DNA of 64,000 nucleotides, taken from positions 1,116,001-1,180,000 of the forward strand of contig NZ_LRPC01000001.1 of NCBI RefSeq assembly GCF_001592965.1. Reading direction: 5' to 3'. The notes below the pieces were generated by a model that did no database searches, was not told the origin of the DNA, and saw nothing but the letters and a program-made list of their open reading frames with translations. The stretch comes from Roseivirga spongicola. Lineage in GTDB: Bacteria; Bacteroidota; Bacteroidia; Cytophagales; Cyclobacteriaceae. This document shows, in pieces, positions 44,056 through 53,459 of this stretch (its first letter is position 1; every line of letters begins with the position of its first letter). Both the position numbers and the translations under genes were made by a program.

Positions 44056-44063
44056 TATTTTTG
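44056..44063 (+). promoter_or_regulatory. Candidate -7 element for the DUF6438 lipoprotein gene
   Basis: TATTTTTG matches TAnnTTTG and lies 28 bp before the ATG at 44092. No TTTG is found 19 bp upstream. The two near-palindromes TGTACA at about 43988-44002 in the same divergent region could bind a regulator but are short. Confidence 0.4.
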
Positions 44064-44091
44064 GTTAAGTTAACATGTAAATAGACTCAAT

Positions 44092-44535
44092 ATGAAAAAG
44101 TTTTCAATGATTCTTCTAGTTTTTATACTCGGTTGTAAGTCTGCTAAAACCATTTCGGAGAGCGAGCCAGTTATTTACATGAATAAAACAGCCTGCTTTG
44201 GTACTTGCCCTGATTATGACATTTCAATATTCTCTGATGGTTCGGTTTTATTGAATGCTAGGCAGTTTGTTGAGATGGAAGGTACTTTCGAAGCAAAGCT
44301 ACCTAAAGAAGAACTGAAGGCATTGGTCAATGATTTTAAGGGGTCTCAATTCGATGATTTTGAGAATGAATACAAGTCTAATAAGACCGACCTACCAACT
44401 ACTACCATTACCTTCAACCATGAAGAGGTAAATAAGAAAATCATTGACTATGATGGAGCCCCAGAAGAACTAAAGGAGCTAGAGTCTAAGGTTCATAGCC
44501 TTATTAAGAAGCTGAACTGGAAAAAGAAGGGGTAA
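44092..44535 (+). CDS. DUF6438-domain lipoprotein
   Basis: A 147-residue lipoprotein (lipobox LGC, Cys15). Residues about 28-145 match the family I know as DUF6438: a Cys pair in KTACFGTCPDYDISIFSDG, a central beta region with FEAKLPKEELKALV, and the ending DYDGAPEELKELESKVHSLI. No enzymatic residues are known for this family. It is divergent from the metalloprotease gene and monocistronic, ending in its own terminator. Function unknown; the conserved Cys pair may form a disulfide. Confidence 0.8.
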   Translation: MKKFSMILLVFILGCKSAKTISESEPVIYMNKTACFGTCPDYDISIFSDGSVLLNARQFVEMEGTFEAKLPKEELKALVNDFKGSQFDDFENEYKSNKTDLPTTTITFNHEEVNKKIIDYDGAPEELKELESKVHSLIKKLNWKKKG

Positions 44536-44540
44536 TAAAA

Positions 44541-44580
44541 AACCCTGACTTCGGTAGAAATCAGGGGTTGTTTTATTTTT
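44541..44580 (+). terminator. Terminator of the DUF6438 gene
   Basis: AACCCTGA (44541-44548) pairs with TCAGGGGTT (44561-44569), then TTGTTTTATTTTT follows. The hairpin is almost the same as the one at 40512-40545. Confidence 0.85.
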
Positions 44581-45099
44581 AGAAGCGAAATTCTTGCGTC
44601 CTTTCTGTTGTCGTTCGTCCTCATTAAAGTACATGCCATTCAAGATCTACATTAGTCCTGCACATATCAAAAAAATGCCTTGTGTAGTTGATGATGAAAA
44701 TATTCACTCCTTCCTTTTGACTTTAAAAGATTAATTTTTCTAATTAAAAGTATAATTTGAGTCCGGGCAGGCGTTTCTGAAGTTTATCCGGATTTGTGCA
44801 CACGAGCATTAGACAACACTAGCTAGATTAACACAACACGAACTATAAGAGCTAATCCAACCAGTATTGATTCTAAATGTCTTGATCTAGAAAAGGATTG
44901 TACTTAGAATAATTTGTCAGACGGAGTATCCTTTTGATGTTAAGTATATTATGATGGTACTTCGAATTGTAGTAAAAGGAAAACGAGAGCGAATGCGATC
45001 AAAGAATTCACTGCTCAGCTAAGGCTTATATTCCCTTTTGGGTGGGGTTTTGGGATTGAGTGTAGCTGCGGACAGATTAGTTGAATAAACTTATTTAGT
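44581..45099. other. Intergenic region without a recognisable gene
   Basis: About 520 bp between two plus-strand lipoprotein genes. I see no long open frame in any frame; the best is a 23-codon basic frame at 44951-45022. A loose hairpin (TCCGG/CCGGA near 44762-44792) and a CTAGCTAG palindrome (44819-44826) are present. The 3' end holds the promoter of the gene at 45100, which I cannot place. It could be a decayed gene or a non-coding RNA locus; neither is supported. Confidence 0.5.
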
Positions 45100-46287
45100 A
45101 TGAAGGTTGTGAATTTTGTTTCACTGCTACTGATAATCAGTTGCACCAATCAGAATCAATCAAGAATTGATGCAGGTTGGATTCGCACAATTACACCGCT
45201 GGATAGTTTGACTTTAGATTTTGTATCAGCAGATACGTTAAATCTTCGTGATTTTGTGCTAGGTGATTATGCTGATTATCAAATAGTTGAAAAAGATGAC
45301 ACTACATTCTTGATAGGAATTAATTCCAGAGATCACGCCTTAGATGTTATCAATCTGACTACGAAAGTTTCAGAAAAGCAAATTCAATTTGCGTTAAACG
45401 GACCTGATGGAATTAAGGGTATGATAGATGGCTTTTTCTACCATAATGCCGATAGTATTTTTATACTAAGTATTGATGAAAATGCCATTCATTTGTTCAA
45501 TAATCGAGCTAGAAAGATCAATAAATATGAATTCTCTAACGTCCCTCTACCAGACGGATTTACAGAATATGATGTTTATGCCGATCAAGGATTGATGAAT
45601 GGTCCATATTATAACGCCAAAAACAAAACCCTACAACTCTATACTTATCGGTGGGTAGATGCTCGAAATGATAATTATGATTACAAGGCTTTCGCTAGTT
45701 ACTCAATTGAAGATAATGAGTTTAAGTCCATTTACGGTGTTTACCCTGATCACTTTAAAAAAGGTGTGAACTTTTCTCTCTACAATGACCCGAGCTTATT
45801 AGTCATTGATGATATATCTTACGTATATTTTAGTACAAGTCCAGATATTCAGGTTTACAACAATCAAACTGGGGATTTACTTTATGTAGTTAATTACCAC
45901 TCTGATCATTGGTCGGGTTCTCCAGAAAGCCTCCCTTCAAATGTCGATTTTCAACAAGAACAAGATTGGTTGAATAATGTAGCAGCATATATTTTTTTAA
46001 TACATGATAGTGAAAATGAAGTTATTTATAGACTAATGAAGCATAAACAGCAGGTTGCTGGTGATAATGGCTTATTGAATCCGAGATGGTTGGGTGAATG
46101 GAGTGTGGATATTTTCGATTTAGGCTTAAAACCTATTGGCCACTTTCAAATACCTAGTAAAAAGGTACTGCCAGCTATTGCTTTTACTGCAAATGGAAAG
46201 CTTTGGTTGAAGAACCCTTTCGAGCCTGCTAATGAAGACCTGTCGCTGTATTATCAATTGGGACTAAGGGAAAGGTCAAATGAATAA
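45100..46287 (+). CDS. DUF4221-like lipoprotein (predicted beta-propeller)
   Basis: A 395-residue lipoprotein (IISC, Cys15). The mature part alternates strand-rich segments with repeated aromatic and Asp motifs (YQIVEKDDTTFLIGIN, DSIFILSIDENAIHLFN, YFSTSPDIQVYNNQTG), consistent with a six-bladed propeller, and the overall look matches the cytophagalean family DUF4221 as I remember it. No catalytic site is evident. It is preceded by a long gene-free region and followed by 238 bp without a terminator that I can recognise. Function unknown. Confidence 0.65.
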   Translation: MKVVNFVSLLLIISCTNQNQSRIDAGWIRTITPLDSLTLDFVSADTLNLRDFVLGDYADYQIVEKDDTTFLIGINSRDHALDVINLTTKVSEKQIQFALNGPDGIKGMIDGFFYHNADSIFILSIDENAIHLFNNRARKINKYEFSNVPLPDGFTEYDVYADQGLMNGPYYNAKNKTLQLYTYRWVDARNDNYDYKAFASYSIEDNEFKSIYGVYPDHFKKGVNFSLYNDPSLLVIDDISYVYFSTSPDIQVYNNQTGDLLYVVNYHSDHWSGSPESLPSNVDFQQEQDWLNNVAAYIFLIHDSENEVIYRLMKHKQQVAGDNGLLNPRWLGEWSVDIFDLGLKPIGHFQIPSKKVLPAIAFTANGKLWLKNPFEPANEDLSLYYQLGLRERSNE

Positions 46288-46525
46288 ATGTAGGATTTTA
46301 CCTTTTTGAATGATGTTGAGAATGTGGCGTTAATCTGCTGCTTTCTATTGATATCTTTCTCTTAGAGGTTCAACCTTCAGTATAAAATTGAAATAACACG
46401 TTGATGTTGTATAGAACGAATATTAGTGACCCCAGTTTGCTAATTGTGCAGGCCTCGACCATCATTAAGTTTACATTAGACTTAACTAATTATGCAAACA
46501 CTCTGTTAGAACAAACTTCTTTAGA

Positions 46526-47653
46526 ATGATGCACCTAAAAATCATTTATAGTCTTGTTTTAGGCCTGCTTGCCTTATCCAGCGCTGCTCAAGAATTGCCT
46601 AGGAACCTAGTTTACGCTAATGAGAACTTGGTTTTTGAAAAGCTTTACATCCTGAAGGATCAGAAGCTGCTTCATTTTTCTGATGAAAAGAGACAGAATA
46701 GACGTTTTGTTTATTTACTCAATGAACAAAATGTAGTAACCGATACACTTCAAGTAGAGGGAAACGATTACTTTTTACTAACCAGTGATTCAACTTTTAG
46801 TATTCGCGGTTTGAGCGAATATGGTAGCTATATTTTAGATGAGCACAAAATCCAGATACGATCTGCTTTCGTAAGTTACGTATCCTTTCATAATGAGATG
46901 ATTGAGCCTAATTTCATAGTAGGAGGTTACATAATTGGCAGTAAGTATGACCAAAGCCGTGATTGTGTTAGTTATCATTATGTTGATGGAAATAAACTGG
47001 AAGCCTTAGGCTCTCTTTCTTCACCGACTTATAAATATGGTTTTGATGAGCTAGATACACTTTACATGTTTAATATGGAAATGTATGAAGAGTATAAAGG
47101 AAGGGCTTATGATAAAGGCCTGATTCAATCATTATTTAATAAAAGTAAGAGTTGTTTAAGTCGTATGACCTATCCTATCTATGGCCGGTTGAGTGCCTCT
47201 TTAGACCAAGATACTTATACATTCTATGAACGAAAGGCTGGTAAGATATTCTCTATAGATATTTCAGGGGAGCCTAAGCTGACGAGAGAATTTCAGTTTC
47301 CATTGAAAAAGGCAAGAATAGAAGGCTGGAAGTATCTATTCGATTTTAAGTTGAAGAAACATTATGCCGTAAAACGAATAGACATTACTCAAATTCCTGA
47401 GGGATTGAATAAGCGCAAGGCTAGAAAAATGGAGAAGGAGTACAGCTATGAATTGTATGAGTTGCTACCCCTAAAGAACACCTTTGAGCTAAAACCATTG
47501 TATAAGCTGCGTTTCGACCCTGTTTTGGTAGATAATGACTTGATCTATGAGATCATCCAGGAGAACAAAAAGGGAAGTGCCATCTTTTTTCATCCGCTCG
47601 ACCCAAACTATGAGTATAAGAAGAGCAATTATTTGGACTACGGCTCAAAATGA
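46526..47653 (+). CDS. Secreted protein of unknown function
   Basis: A 375-residue protein with a cleavable signal peptide ending SAA before Gln22. The mature sequence is rich in Tyr, Lys and Leu with many short beta strands (FVYLLNEQNVVTDTL, YGSYILDEHKIQI, FVSYVSFHNEM); it may be a propeller-like fold similar in style to its neighbour at 45100, but I do not recognise the family. It has no T9SS tail and no lipobox, so a periplasmic location is most likely. Start is one of two consecutive ATG codons (46526 or 46529). Function unknown. Confidence 0.65.
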   Translation: MMHLKIIYSLVLGLLALSSAAQELPRNLVYANENLVFEKLYILKDQKLLHFSDEKRQNRRFVYLLNEQNVVTDTLQVEGNDYFLLTSDSTFSIRGLSEYGSYILDEHKIQIRSAFVSYVSFHNEMIEPNFIVGGYIIGSKYDQSRDCVSYHYVDGNKLEALGSLSSPTYKYGFDELDTLYMFNMEMYEEYKGRAYDKGLIQSLFNKSKSCLSRMTYPIYGRLSASLDQDTYTFYERKAGKIFSIDISGEPKLTREFQFPLKKARIEGWKYLFDFKLKKHYAVKRIDITQIPEGLNKRKARKMEKEYSYELYELLPLKNTFELKPLYKLRFDPVLVDNDLIYEIIQENKKGSAIFFHPLDPNYEYKKSNYLDYGSK

Positions 47654-47654
47654 A

Positions 47655-47684
47655 AAAGCGATTGAATATAAGTCCAATCGCTTT
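47655..47684. terminator. Hairpin between convergent genes
   Basis: Perfect 10-bp stem AAAGCGATTG (47655-47664) with CAATCGCTTT (47675-47684) and a 10-nt loop. It directly follows the stop at 47651-47653 and precedes the infB stop at 47717 by 32 bp, so it can serve both strands; the U-tracts are weak on either side. Confidence 0.65.
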
Positions 47685-47716
47685 CATTATGAGTCTTTAA
47701 TACTTTAAAGTAAGTC

Positions 47717-50545
47717 TTAAAGCGTTCTTTTCACTTCTTGAATTTCGAAGCCTTCTATAACGTCTCCAACTTTAATATCATTGAAGTTCTTAATGCTCAG
47801 ACCACATTCGTAGCCAGATTTAACTTCGTTAACATCGTCTTTGAAACGCTTCAATTGGCCAATGTCTCCTGTGTAAACTACAATACCATCTCTAATTAAA
47901 CGGATTTGGTTTTGTCTCTTCACAAAGCCTTCAGTTACATAACAACCAGCAACTGTTCCCACTTTAGAGATTTTGAAGGTTTCACGAACCTCAATGTTAC
48001 CAGTAATAACCTCTTTCTCTGTAGGCTCAAGTAGACCTTCCATCGCATCCTTGATTTCATTAATGGCATCGTAGATGATAGAATATAGTCTAATTTCAAT
48101 TTCCTCGTTCTCGGCTAGTCGTCTAGCTCCGCCCGATGGTCTTACTTGGAAACCAAGAATTACCGCATCAGAAGCTGTAGCCAAGAGTACATCAGACTCG
48201 GAAATTTGACCTACTGCTTTGTGGATAATGTTCACTTGAACCTCCTCAGTAGATAGTTTAAGTAGTGAGTCACTTAATGCTTCAACTGAACCATCCACGT
48301 CACCTTTAACAATAACGTTAAGCTCTTTGAAGTTACCAACGGCAAGTCGTCTACCAATTTCATCAAGTGTAATGTGTTTCTTAGTTCTAACGCTTTGCTC
48401 TCTAAGAATTTGCTCTCGTTTGTTAGCAATTTCTCGAGCCTCACGTTCAGATTCCATCACATTGAATCGATCACCTGCCTGTGGTGCTCCGTCTAAACCA
48501 AGCATCTGAACAGGAGTTGAAGGACCAACAACTTTTAATCTGTTACCTCTATGGTCGAACATAGCCTTTACCTTACCGTAATGCGATCCAGCAAGTACTA
48601 CATCTCCCACTTTCATAGTTCCCGATTGAACCATAAGGGTTGCTAGGTAACCTCTACCTTTATCTAACGATGCTTCTACCACAGTACCAACACCAGATTT
48701 ATCTGGGTTAGCTTTAAGCTCAAGTAGTTCGGCCTCGAGTAATACTTTTTCTAGAAGCTCTTCAATTCCTTGTCCTGTTTTTGCAGAAACTTCCTGACAC
48801 TGGTATTTACCACCCCAATCTTCTACAAGAATGTTCAGGTTAGCTAACTCTTCCCTAATCTTATCAGGGTTAGCAGTTGGCTTATCTACCTTGTTTATGG
48901 CAATTACAATTGGCACTTCAGCTACCTGAGCGTGATTGATTGCCTCTTTTGTTTGAGGCATCACGTTATCATCAGCTGCTACCACAATAATGGCAACGTC
49001 AGTAATTTTGGCACCCCTTGCACGCATGGCTGTAAAGGCTTCGTGACCAGGAGTATCAAGGAAGGCAATTCTCTTACCGTCTTTAGTTTCTACATCATAA
49101 GCACCAATGTGCTGGGTAATTCCACCAGCCTCACCAGCTGTTACATTGGCTTCCCTAATGTAATCTAGCAAGGATGTTTTACCGTGGTCAACGTGACCCA
49201 TGATGGTTACAATAGGAGCTCTTTCTTGAAGATCTTCCTCTTTATCTTCTTCTTCGACAACGTCTACCTCATCATCTGCCGATGTGAATTGAACATCGTA
49301 TCCGAATTCATCAGAGATAATAGTGATGGCTTCAGCATCTAGTCTCTGGTTAATAGAGACGAACATACCTAAAGACATACAAGTTGAGATTACTTCGTTT
49401 ACAGAAACGTTCATTAAGCTTGCTAAATCGCTAGCAGAGATGAACTCTGTAACCTTGAGGATTTTGCTTTCCTCTTGTTGTCTCAACATTTCTTCCTCTG
49501 CAGCCTCTGCAGCGGCACTTCTCTTTTCTTTTCTGTATTTGGAACGGTTTTTACCGCCTCCTTTACTACCACCACTTAGGCGAGCAAGTGTCTCCTTAAT
49601 TTGCTCCTGAATTTCCTTATCAGTAAGCTCTTCCTTAGGAGCAGGTCTTCTGCCTCTGTTTTGGTTTCCGCCTCTGCGGTTATCATTAGAACCTTTGTTA
49701 GCTCTTTCAACTTTGGTCTGTTGAATACGCTTTCTTGGTCTTTTACCTCTCTGATCTCCACCTTTTTTGTCCTTGTCATCGTCTTTAGACTTCTTAGGCT
49801 TTTCAGTAGGGAGCTCAATCTTACCAAGAACCTTAAGACCACGAAGAGAGTCTGCTTTTGCCTGATATTTCTCTGGCTCGGCTGGTTTGGCTGGCTCTTC
49901 TTTCTTAGGAGCTTCAGCTTTTTTCTCTTCCTTCTTAGGTTGTTGTTTAGGCTTTTCTTCTTTCTTCTTGCCTTTATTGAGGTCTATTTTTCCGAGCACT
50001 CTGAGGCCAGTTTTCTTTTCTTCTTCTGGTTTTTCCTCTTCTTTTTTCTGCTCTACCTCTTTGGCTTTAGGGGCAGCCTCAGGTTTAGATTCAGCTTCAG
50101 GAGCAGGCTCCTCTTTCTTAGCTGGTTCTTTTTTAGGCTCTTCTTTTGGAGCTTCTTTAGGCTTTTCGGCTTCTGGCTTAACCTCTGGCTCTGGTTTTTT
50201 CTCCTCTACCTTATTTTCTTCAGGAGTAGGGGGAGGAGTTGGAGCAGGTTTAGGCTCTTCTTTTTTAGCCGGTTCTTTTTTAGGCTCTGTAGTCACACCA
50301 CTAGAATCAATGACCATGTCTTCTACATGCTTGGTTCCAATGGTTAGATGAGAGGCTTCTTCCTTTTCATGGGCAGACGCAGCAAACTCCTTGGCCAACA
50401 TATCATACTGTTCTGATGATATTTTGGCGTTGGGGCTACTATCTACGGAAAAGCCTTTTGCCGAAAGAAAATCTACGATGGTATTTCTACCTACGTTCAA
50501 TTTCCTCGCCACCTGGCTGAGCCTCATCATTTTTTCTTCTGACAT
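47717..50545 (-). CDS. infB: Translation initiation factor IF-2
   Basis: IF-2 is the GTPase that places initiator tRNA on the 30S subunit and promotes subunit joining. The 942-residue protein starts at ATG 50545 ([19 protein letters not shown], an IF2N domain); an in-frame TTG lies two codons earlier. Residues about 60-330 are a low-complexity Lys/Glu/Pro linker, a second IF2N domain follows (about 365-420), and then the G domain with GHVDHGKTS (G1), DTPGHEAF (G3) and NKVDK (G4), followed by domains II-IV. It is the last gene of rimP-nusA-infB, 39 bp after nusA. The long linker is typical of Bacteroidetes. Confidence 0.97.
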   Translation of the reverse strand: MSEEKMMRLSQVARKLNVGRNTIVDFLSAKGFSVDSSPNAKISSEQYDMLAKEFAASAHEKEEASHLTIGTKHVEDMVIDSSGVTTEPKKEPAKKEEPKPAPTPPPTPEENKVEEKKPEPEVKPEAEKPKEAPKEEPKKEPAKKEEPAPEAESKPEAAPKAKEVEQKKEEEKPEEEKKTGLRVLGKIDLNKGKKKEEKPKQQPKKEEKKAEAPKKEEPAKPAEPEKYQAKADSLRGLKVLGKIELPTEKPKKSKDDDKDKKGGDQRGKRPRKRIQQTKVERANKGSNDNRRGGNQNRGRRPAPKEELTDKEIQEQIKETLARLSGGSKGGGKNRSKYRKEKRSAAAEAAEEEMLRQQEESKILKVTEFISASDLASLMNVSVNEVISTCMSLGMFVSINQRLDAEAITIISDEFGYDVQFTSADDEVDVVEEEDKEEDLQERAPIVTIMGHVDHGKTSLLDYIREANVTAGEAGGITQHIGAYDVETKDGKRIAFLDTPGHEAFTAMRARGAKITDVAIIVVAADDNVMPQTKEAINHAQVAEVPIVIAINKVDKPTANPDKIREELANLNILVEDWGGKYQCQEVSAKTGQGIEELLEKVLLEAELLELKANPDKSGVGTVVEASLDKGRGYLATLMVQSGTMKVGDVVLAGSHYGKVKAMFDHRGNRLKVVGPSTPVQMLGLDGAPQAGDRFNVMESEREAREIANKREQILREQSVRTKKHITLDEIGRRLAVGNFKELNVIVKGDVDGSVEALSDSLLKLSTEEVQVNIIHKAVGQISESDVLLATASDAVILGFQVRPSGGARRLAENEEIEIRLYSIIYDAINEIKDAMEGLLEPTEKEVITGNIEVRETFKISKVGTVAGCYVTEGFVKRQNQIRLIRDGIVVYTGDIGQLKRFKDDVNEVKSGYECGLSIKNFNDIKVGDVIEGFEIQEVKRTL

Positions 50546-50584
50546 ACTCAAATATCCCTCTTTTTAAGGTTATATAAAACTCTA

Positions 50585-51829
50585 TTATTGTTCGAACTCT
50601 TTCTTTAAAATTTCAAACAGATACTTTATTGTTTCTTCTTCTAGCTCAGTTCTTCTCACAATATCTTCTTGAGCTAGGGCTAGAACACTCTTGGCAGTAT
50701 CCAAACCAATTCTTTTCAATTCATCGATAATCCAGCTATCGATTTCATCTGCAAATTCATCCAAATCTACATCTTCCTCTTCGTATTCATTCAACTCTCT
50801 GAATACATCTATTTCAAGGCCAACTAGTTTTGAGGCTAGTTTAATGTTCTGGCCTCCCTTACCAATAGCAAGAGAAACCTGATCTGGTTTTAGGTAAACT
50901 GAGACTCTTCCTTCATCAGTTAGTATTTTCATGCTAGAGATTTTCGCAGGGCTAAGAGCTCTGGAAATATATAGCTCCATGTTATCTGTAAAATTGATAA
51001 CATCGATGTTTTCGTTTTGTAGCTCTCGAACAATTGAATGAATTCTAGATCCTTTCATCCCCACGCAGGCACCTACCGGATCAATTCTATCGTCATAAGA
51101 TTCAACAGCAACTTTAGCCCTTTCACCTGGCTCACGAACCACTTTTTTGATGGTAATTAGACCATCGAATACTTCTGGAACTTCGCTTTCGAAAAGTCTT
51201 TCTAAGAATTCTCCTGATGTTCTAGAAAGGATGATTTTGGGGTTTCCGTTAATCATTTCAACTCTGTCCACAATGGCGCGAACATTGTCTCCTTTTCTAA
51301 ATCTGTCTTTAGAGATTTGCTCGAATTTAGGTAGTGACAGCTCATTGCCCTCACCATCTATTAAAAGCACTTCTCTTCCTAGTATTTGGTATACCTCAGC
51401 AGAAATAATTTCCCCAACCAAATCTTTGTACTTTTGGTAAAGGATGTCTTTCTCAAGGTCTTTAATTCTTTGGATTAGTGTCTGACGAGCAGTCATAACA
51501 GCTCTTCTTCCGAAATCTTCTAATTTGATTTCTTCTGCCACTTCTTCACCGATTTCAAAATCTGGTTCAATTTTTCTGGCGTCAGTCAAGCTAATTTTAT
51601 CGTAGTCCCAGATGTCTTCAGAGTTATCGTCTACAATTTCTCTGAACCTCCAGATTTCAAGGTCACCTCTATCGGCATTGATGACAATGTCGAAATTATC
51701 ATCTACTTCGAATTTCTTTCTGATCATCGTTCTGAAAACATCTTCCAGAATTCTGATCATGGTAGGTCTGTCTACGTTTTTCTGCTTTGCAAAATCTGCA
51801 AACGACTCAATTAAAATTCCACTGTCCAT
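50585..51829 (-). CDS. nusA: Transcription elongation/termination factor NusA
   Basis: NusA binds RNA polymerase, increases pausing at hairpins and takes part in termination and antitermination. The 414-residue product has the N-terminal RNA-polymerase-binding domain (about 1-130), an S1 domain (about 135-200), and two KH domains containing GMKGSRIHSIV and GKGGQNIKLA. The C-terminal acidic repeats of proteobacterial NusA are absent, as usual outside that group; an acidic YEEEDVDLDEF segment and a short helical tail are present. It starts 5 bp after rimP. A leader hairpin upstream of rimP could be a target of its own action. Confidence 0.96.
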   Translation of the reverse strand: MDSGILIESFADFAKQKNVDRPTMIRILEDVFRTMIRKKFEVDDNFDIVINADRGDLEIWRFREIVDDNSEDIWDYDKISLTDARKIEPDFEIGEEVAEEIKLEDFGRRAVMTARQTLIQRIKDLEKDILYQKYKDLVGEIISAEVYQILGREVLLIDGEGNELSLPKFEQISKDRFRKGDNVRAIVDRVEMINGNPKIILSRTSGEFLERLFESEVPEVFDGLITIKKVVREPGERAKVAVESYDDRIDPVGACVGMKGSRIHSIVRELQNENIDVINFTDNMELYISRALSPAKISSMKILTDEGRVSVYLKPDQVSLAIGKGGQNIKLASKLVGLEIDVFRELNEYEEEDVDLDEFADEIDSWIIDELKRIGLDTAKSVLALAQEDIVRRTELEEETIKYLFEILKKEFEQ

Positions 51830-51834
51830 TTTAT

Positions 51835-52305
51835 TTACTTAAATGACACTAACACATTAGCTTTTTCAATTTCGGAGAAAGGAACTTCTTTCTCTTCAAT
51901 CAATTTCTTTTTGTTTTCTTTACGCTCAGCGGCCAATGTTATGGCCTCCTCGTTTACGGCATTGAGTGCCCCTTCTAGCATAGCGCCAGAAGTAAGCTTA
52001 ACCTTTAACCGTCTGCCTACATTCTTTTTGTATTGCCTAACAGAAGAGAGTGGGTGATCTAGCCCAGGAGATGAAACCTCAAGAACATAAGCTACATCTA
52101 TGAGATCTTCTAACTCAATATCTTCAGCCAGTTTTCTGCTAAGGGTAGCACAGTCATCTATGTTTACTCCTTCATCATTATCTAGCAATACCAGAATCTT
52201 AGTTTTTCCGCTTATTCCCTTTGAAATCACATCGACAATGAAGAATGAATCATCCTCTAAATGTGTTTCTGCTAACTCTTTTATCGATTCTGTTAACTCT
52301 TTCAT
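51835..52305 (-). CDS. rimP: Ribosome maturation factor RimP
   Basis: RimP assists 30S subunit maturation. The 156-residue protein shows the two-domain family pattern: ILVLLDNDEGVNIDDCATLSRKLAEDIE, YVLEVSSPGLDHPL and a C-terminal SH3-like part. It is the first gene of the conserved rimP-nusA-infB operon. Its ATG lies 13 bp after a strong hairpin and about 52 bp after the predicted start of transcription; there is no Shine-Dalgarno sequence. Confidence 0.95.
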   Translation of the reverse strand: MKELTESIKELAETHLEDDSFFIVDVISKGISGKTKILVLLDNDEGVNIDDCATLSRKLAEDIELEDLIDVAYVLEVSSPGLDHPLSSVRQYKKNVGRRLKVKLTSGAMLEGALNAVNEEAITLAAERKENKKKLIEEKEVPFSEIEKANVLVSFK

Positions 52306-52318
52306 TGGTAATAAAGAA

Positions 52319-52341
52319 AGAGGGGACTTTGTGTCCCCTCT
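52319..52341 (-). promoter_or_regulatory. Leader hairpin of the rimP-nusA-infB operon
   Basis: A perfect 9-bp stem (AGAGGGGAC with GTCCCCTCT, 5-nt loop). On the minus-strand transcript it is followed by UUCUUUAUU and then the rimP start codon. It starts about 16 nt into the predicted transcript, so it resembles an attenuator or a translation-control hairpin. The function is inferred from position. Confidence 0.6.
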
Positions 52342-52363
52342 GGAAAATAACCATTAAGTGGTG

Positions 52364-52394
52364 CAAAAGTAGTAGATTTTTATTTCAAATCAAA
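52364..52394 (-). promoter_or_regulatory. Promoter of rimP-nusA-infB
   Basis: On the minus strand TTTG (52394-52391), exactly 19 bp, then TACTTTTG (52371-52364), a perfect match to the Bacteroidetes consensus. Predicted transcription start is near 52357. Confidence 0.8.
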
Positions 52395-52454
52395 AAGCTG
52401 ATTCATTCGTAGTTTATAAGAAATGCCTCTATTTTTAGGCTTCAAAGCAGATTT

Positions 52455-53459
52455 ATGAAAAATTTATTCTTGTTTCTTCTGGCGTCATTGACTTTTGCCA
52501 CCCTTTCTTGTGGAAGTCAGGAGGGTAGCTCTCGTTCTTCTAGCAAGCAAACAGTGCTTAAAGAGGCTCCAAAACCCAATGCCGATTCGCTCTACATGTT
52601 TACGCAAAAACAAGTAGACTTTGGCCCTAGAGTGCCTAACACAGAGGCACACCGAGAGGCGGCAAACTGGTTTGTAGATAAGTTTGAAGCCTATGGGGCA
52701 AAGGTGACCGTTCAAGAATTTACTGATAGGGTTTATGATGGAACAGAGGTAGAGCTAAAGAATATAGTGGCTTCGTTTAACCCAGAAAGTAAAAAGAGAA
52801 TATTGCTAGCAGCTCATTGGGACACTCGACCTTTCGGAGATAAAGATTCGGATAACAATATGGTAGAAATTGACGGGGCGAATGATGGGGCCAGTGGTGT
52901 TTCTGTTCTTTTAGAAATTGCGAGAATCATGAGCGGGCCAAACCCACCCTCTGTTGGTGTAGATATGATCCTTTTTGATGGAGAAGACTGGGGGGAGCAT
53001 GAAGTAAATGGTATGGGCGTTGACCCTGAGGAATTTGGTAAGCAAAGCTGGTACTGCTTAGGCTCTCAGTATTGGAGTAAGAACAAGCACCAAGCAAATT
53101 ATAGTGCTTACTATGGTATACTTTTAGATATGGTGGGTGCTGAAGGAGCAACCTTTTACTACGATGGAGCTTCGAAACAATACGCCAGCAGAACCTTGGA
53201 GCAAACTTGGGACGTGGCTCACCAACTCGGGTATGAACAATACTTTGTGAAGCAAATAGGCTTTTCTGGCATTATTGACGACCACGTTTTTGTTAACGAA
53301 ATTGCTAGAATACCAATGATTGATATTCTTGACTATCGTCCTGAATTAAATGGGTTTGGTGACTATCACCATACTGAAAAAGACAACATGTCCATCATTA
53401 GTAAGGAGACCTTATCTGCCGTTGCACATGTTGTTCTTACTGTTCTTTATAATGAGTAA
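52455..53459 (+). CDS. Glutaminyl-peptide cyclotransferase lipoprotein (M28 family)
   Basis: A 334-residue lipoprotein (LSC, Cys19) of the M28 zinc family. Metal ligands are visible: LAAHWDTRP (His), DGANDGASG (Asp), LFDGEDWG (Glu) and GDYHHTEKDN (His). The HWDTRP and DGEDWG combination is that of glutaminyl cyclases rather than aminopeptidases. The enzyme turns N-terminal Gln into pyroglutamate. In Bacteroidetes, signal-peptidase I substrates commonly start with Gln and are cyclised in the periplasm (the 'Q-rule'); six such substrates lie in this window. Its stop codon directly abuts the stop of the convergent rfbA with no terminator between. Assignment as cyclase rather than general M28 peptidase is from motif memory. 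Confidence 0.85.
   Translation: MKNLFLFLLASLTFATLSCGSQEGSSRSSSKQTVLKEAPKPNADSLYMFTQKQVDFGPRVPNTEAHREAANWFVDKFEAYGAKVTVQEFTDRVYDGTEVELKNIVASFNPESKKRILLAAHWDTRPFGDKDSDNNMVEIDGANDGASGVSVLLEIARIMSGPNPPSVGVDMILFDGEDWGEHEVNGMGVDPEEFGKQSWYCLGSQYWSKNKHQANYSAYYGILLDMVGAEGATFYYDGASKQYASRTLEQTWDVAHQLGYEQYFVKQIGFSGIIDDHVFVNEIARIPMIDILDYRPELNGFGDYHHTEKDNMSIISKETLSAVAHVVLTVLYNE

Noticed and set aside
44762-44830. Possible integron attC-like site
   Set aside because: The hairpin is loose, the GTTRRRY core is not met, and there is no integrase or cassette array near.
49601-50351. Long plus-strand open frames rich in Phe, Leu and Ser opposite infB
   Set aside because: They are antisense shadows of the Lys/Glu/Pro-rich IF-2 linker (AAG/GAA codons read backwards), with no independent support.
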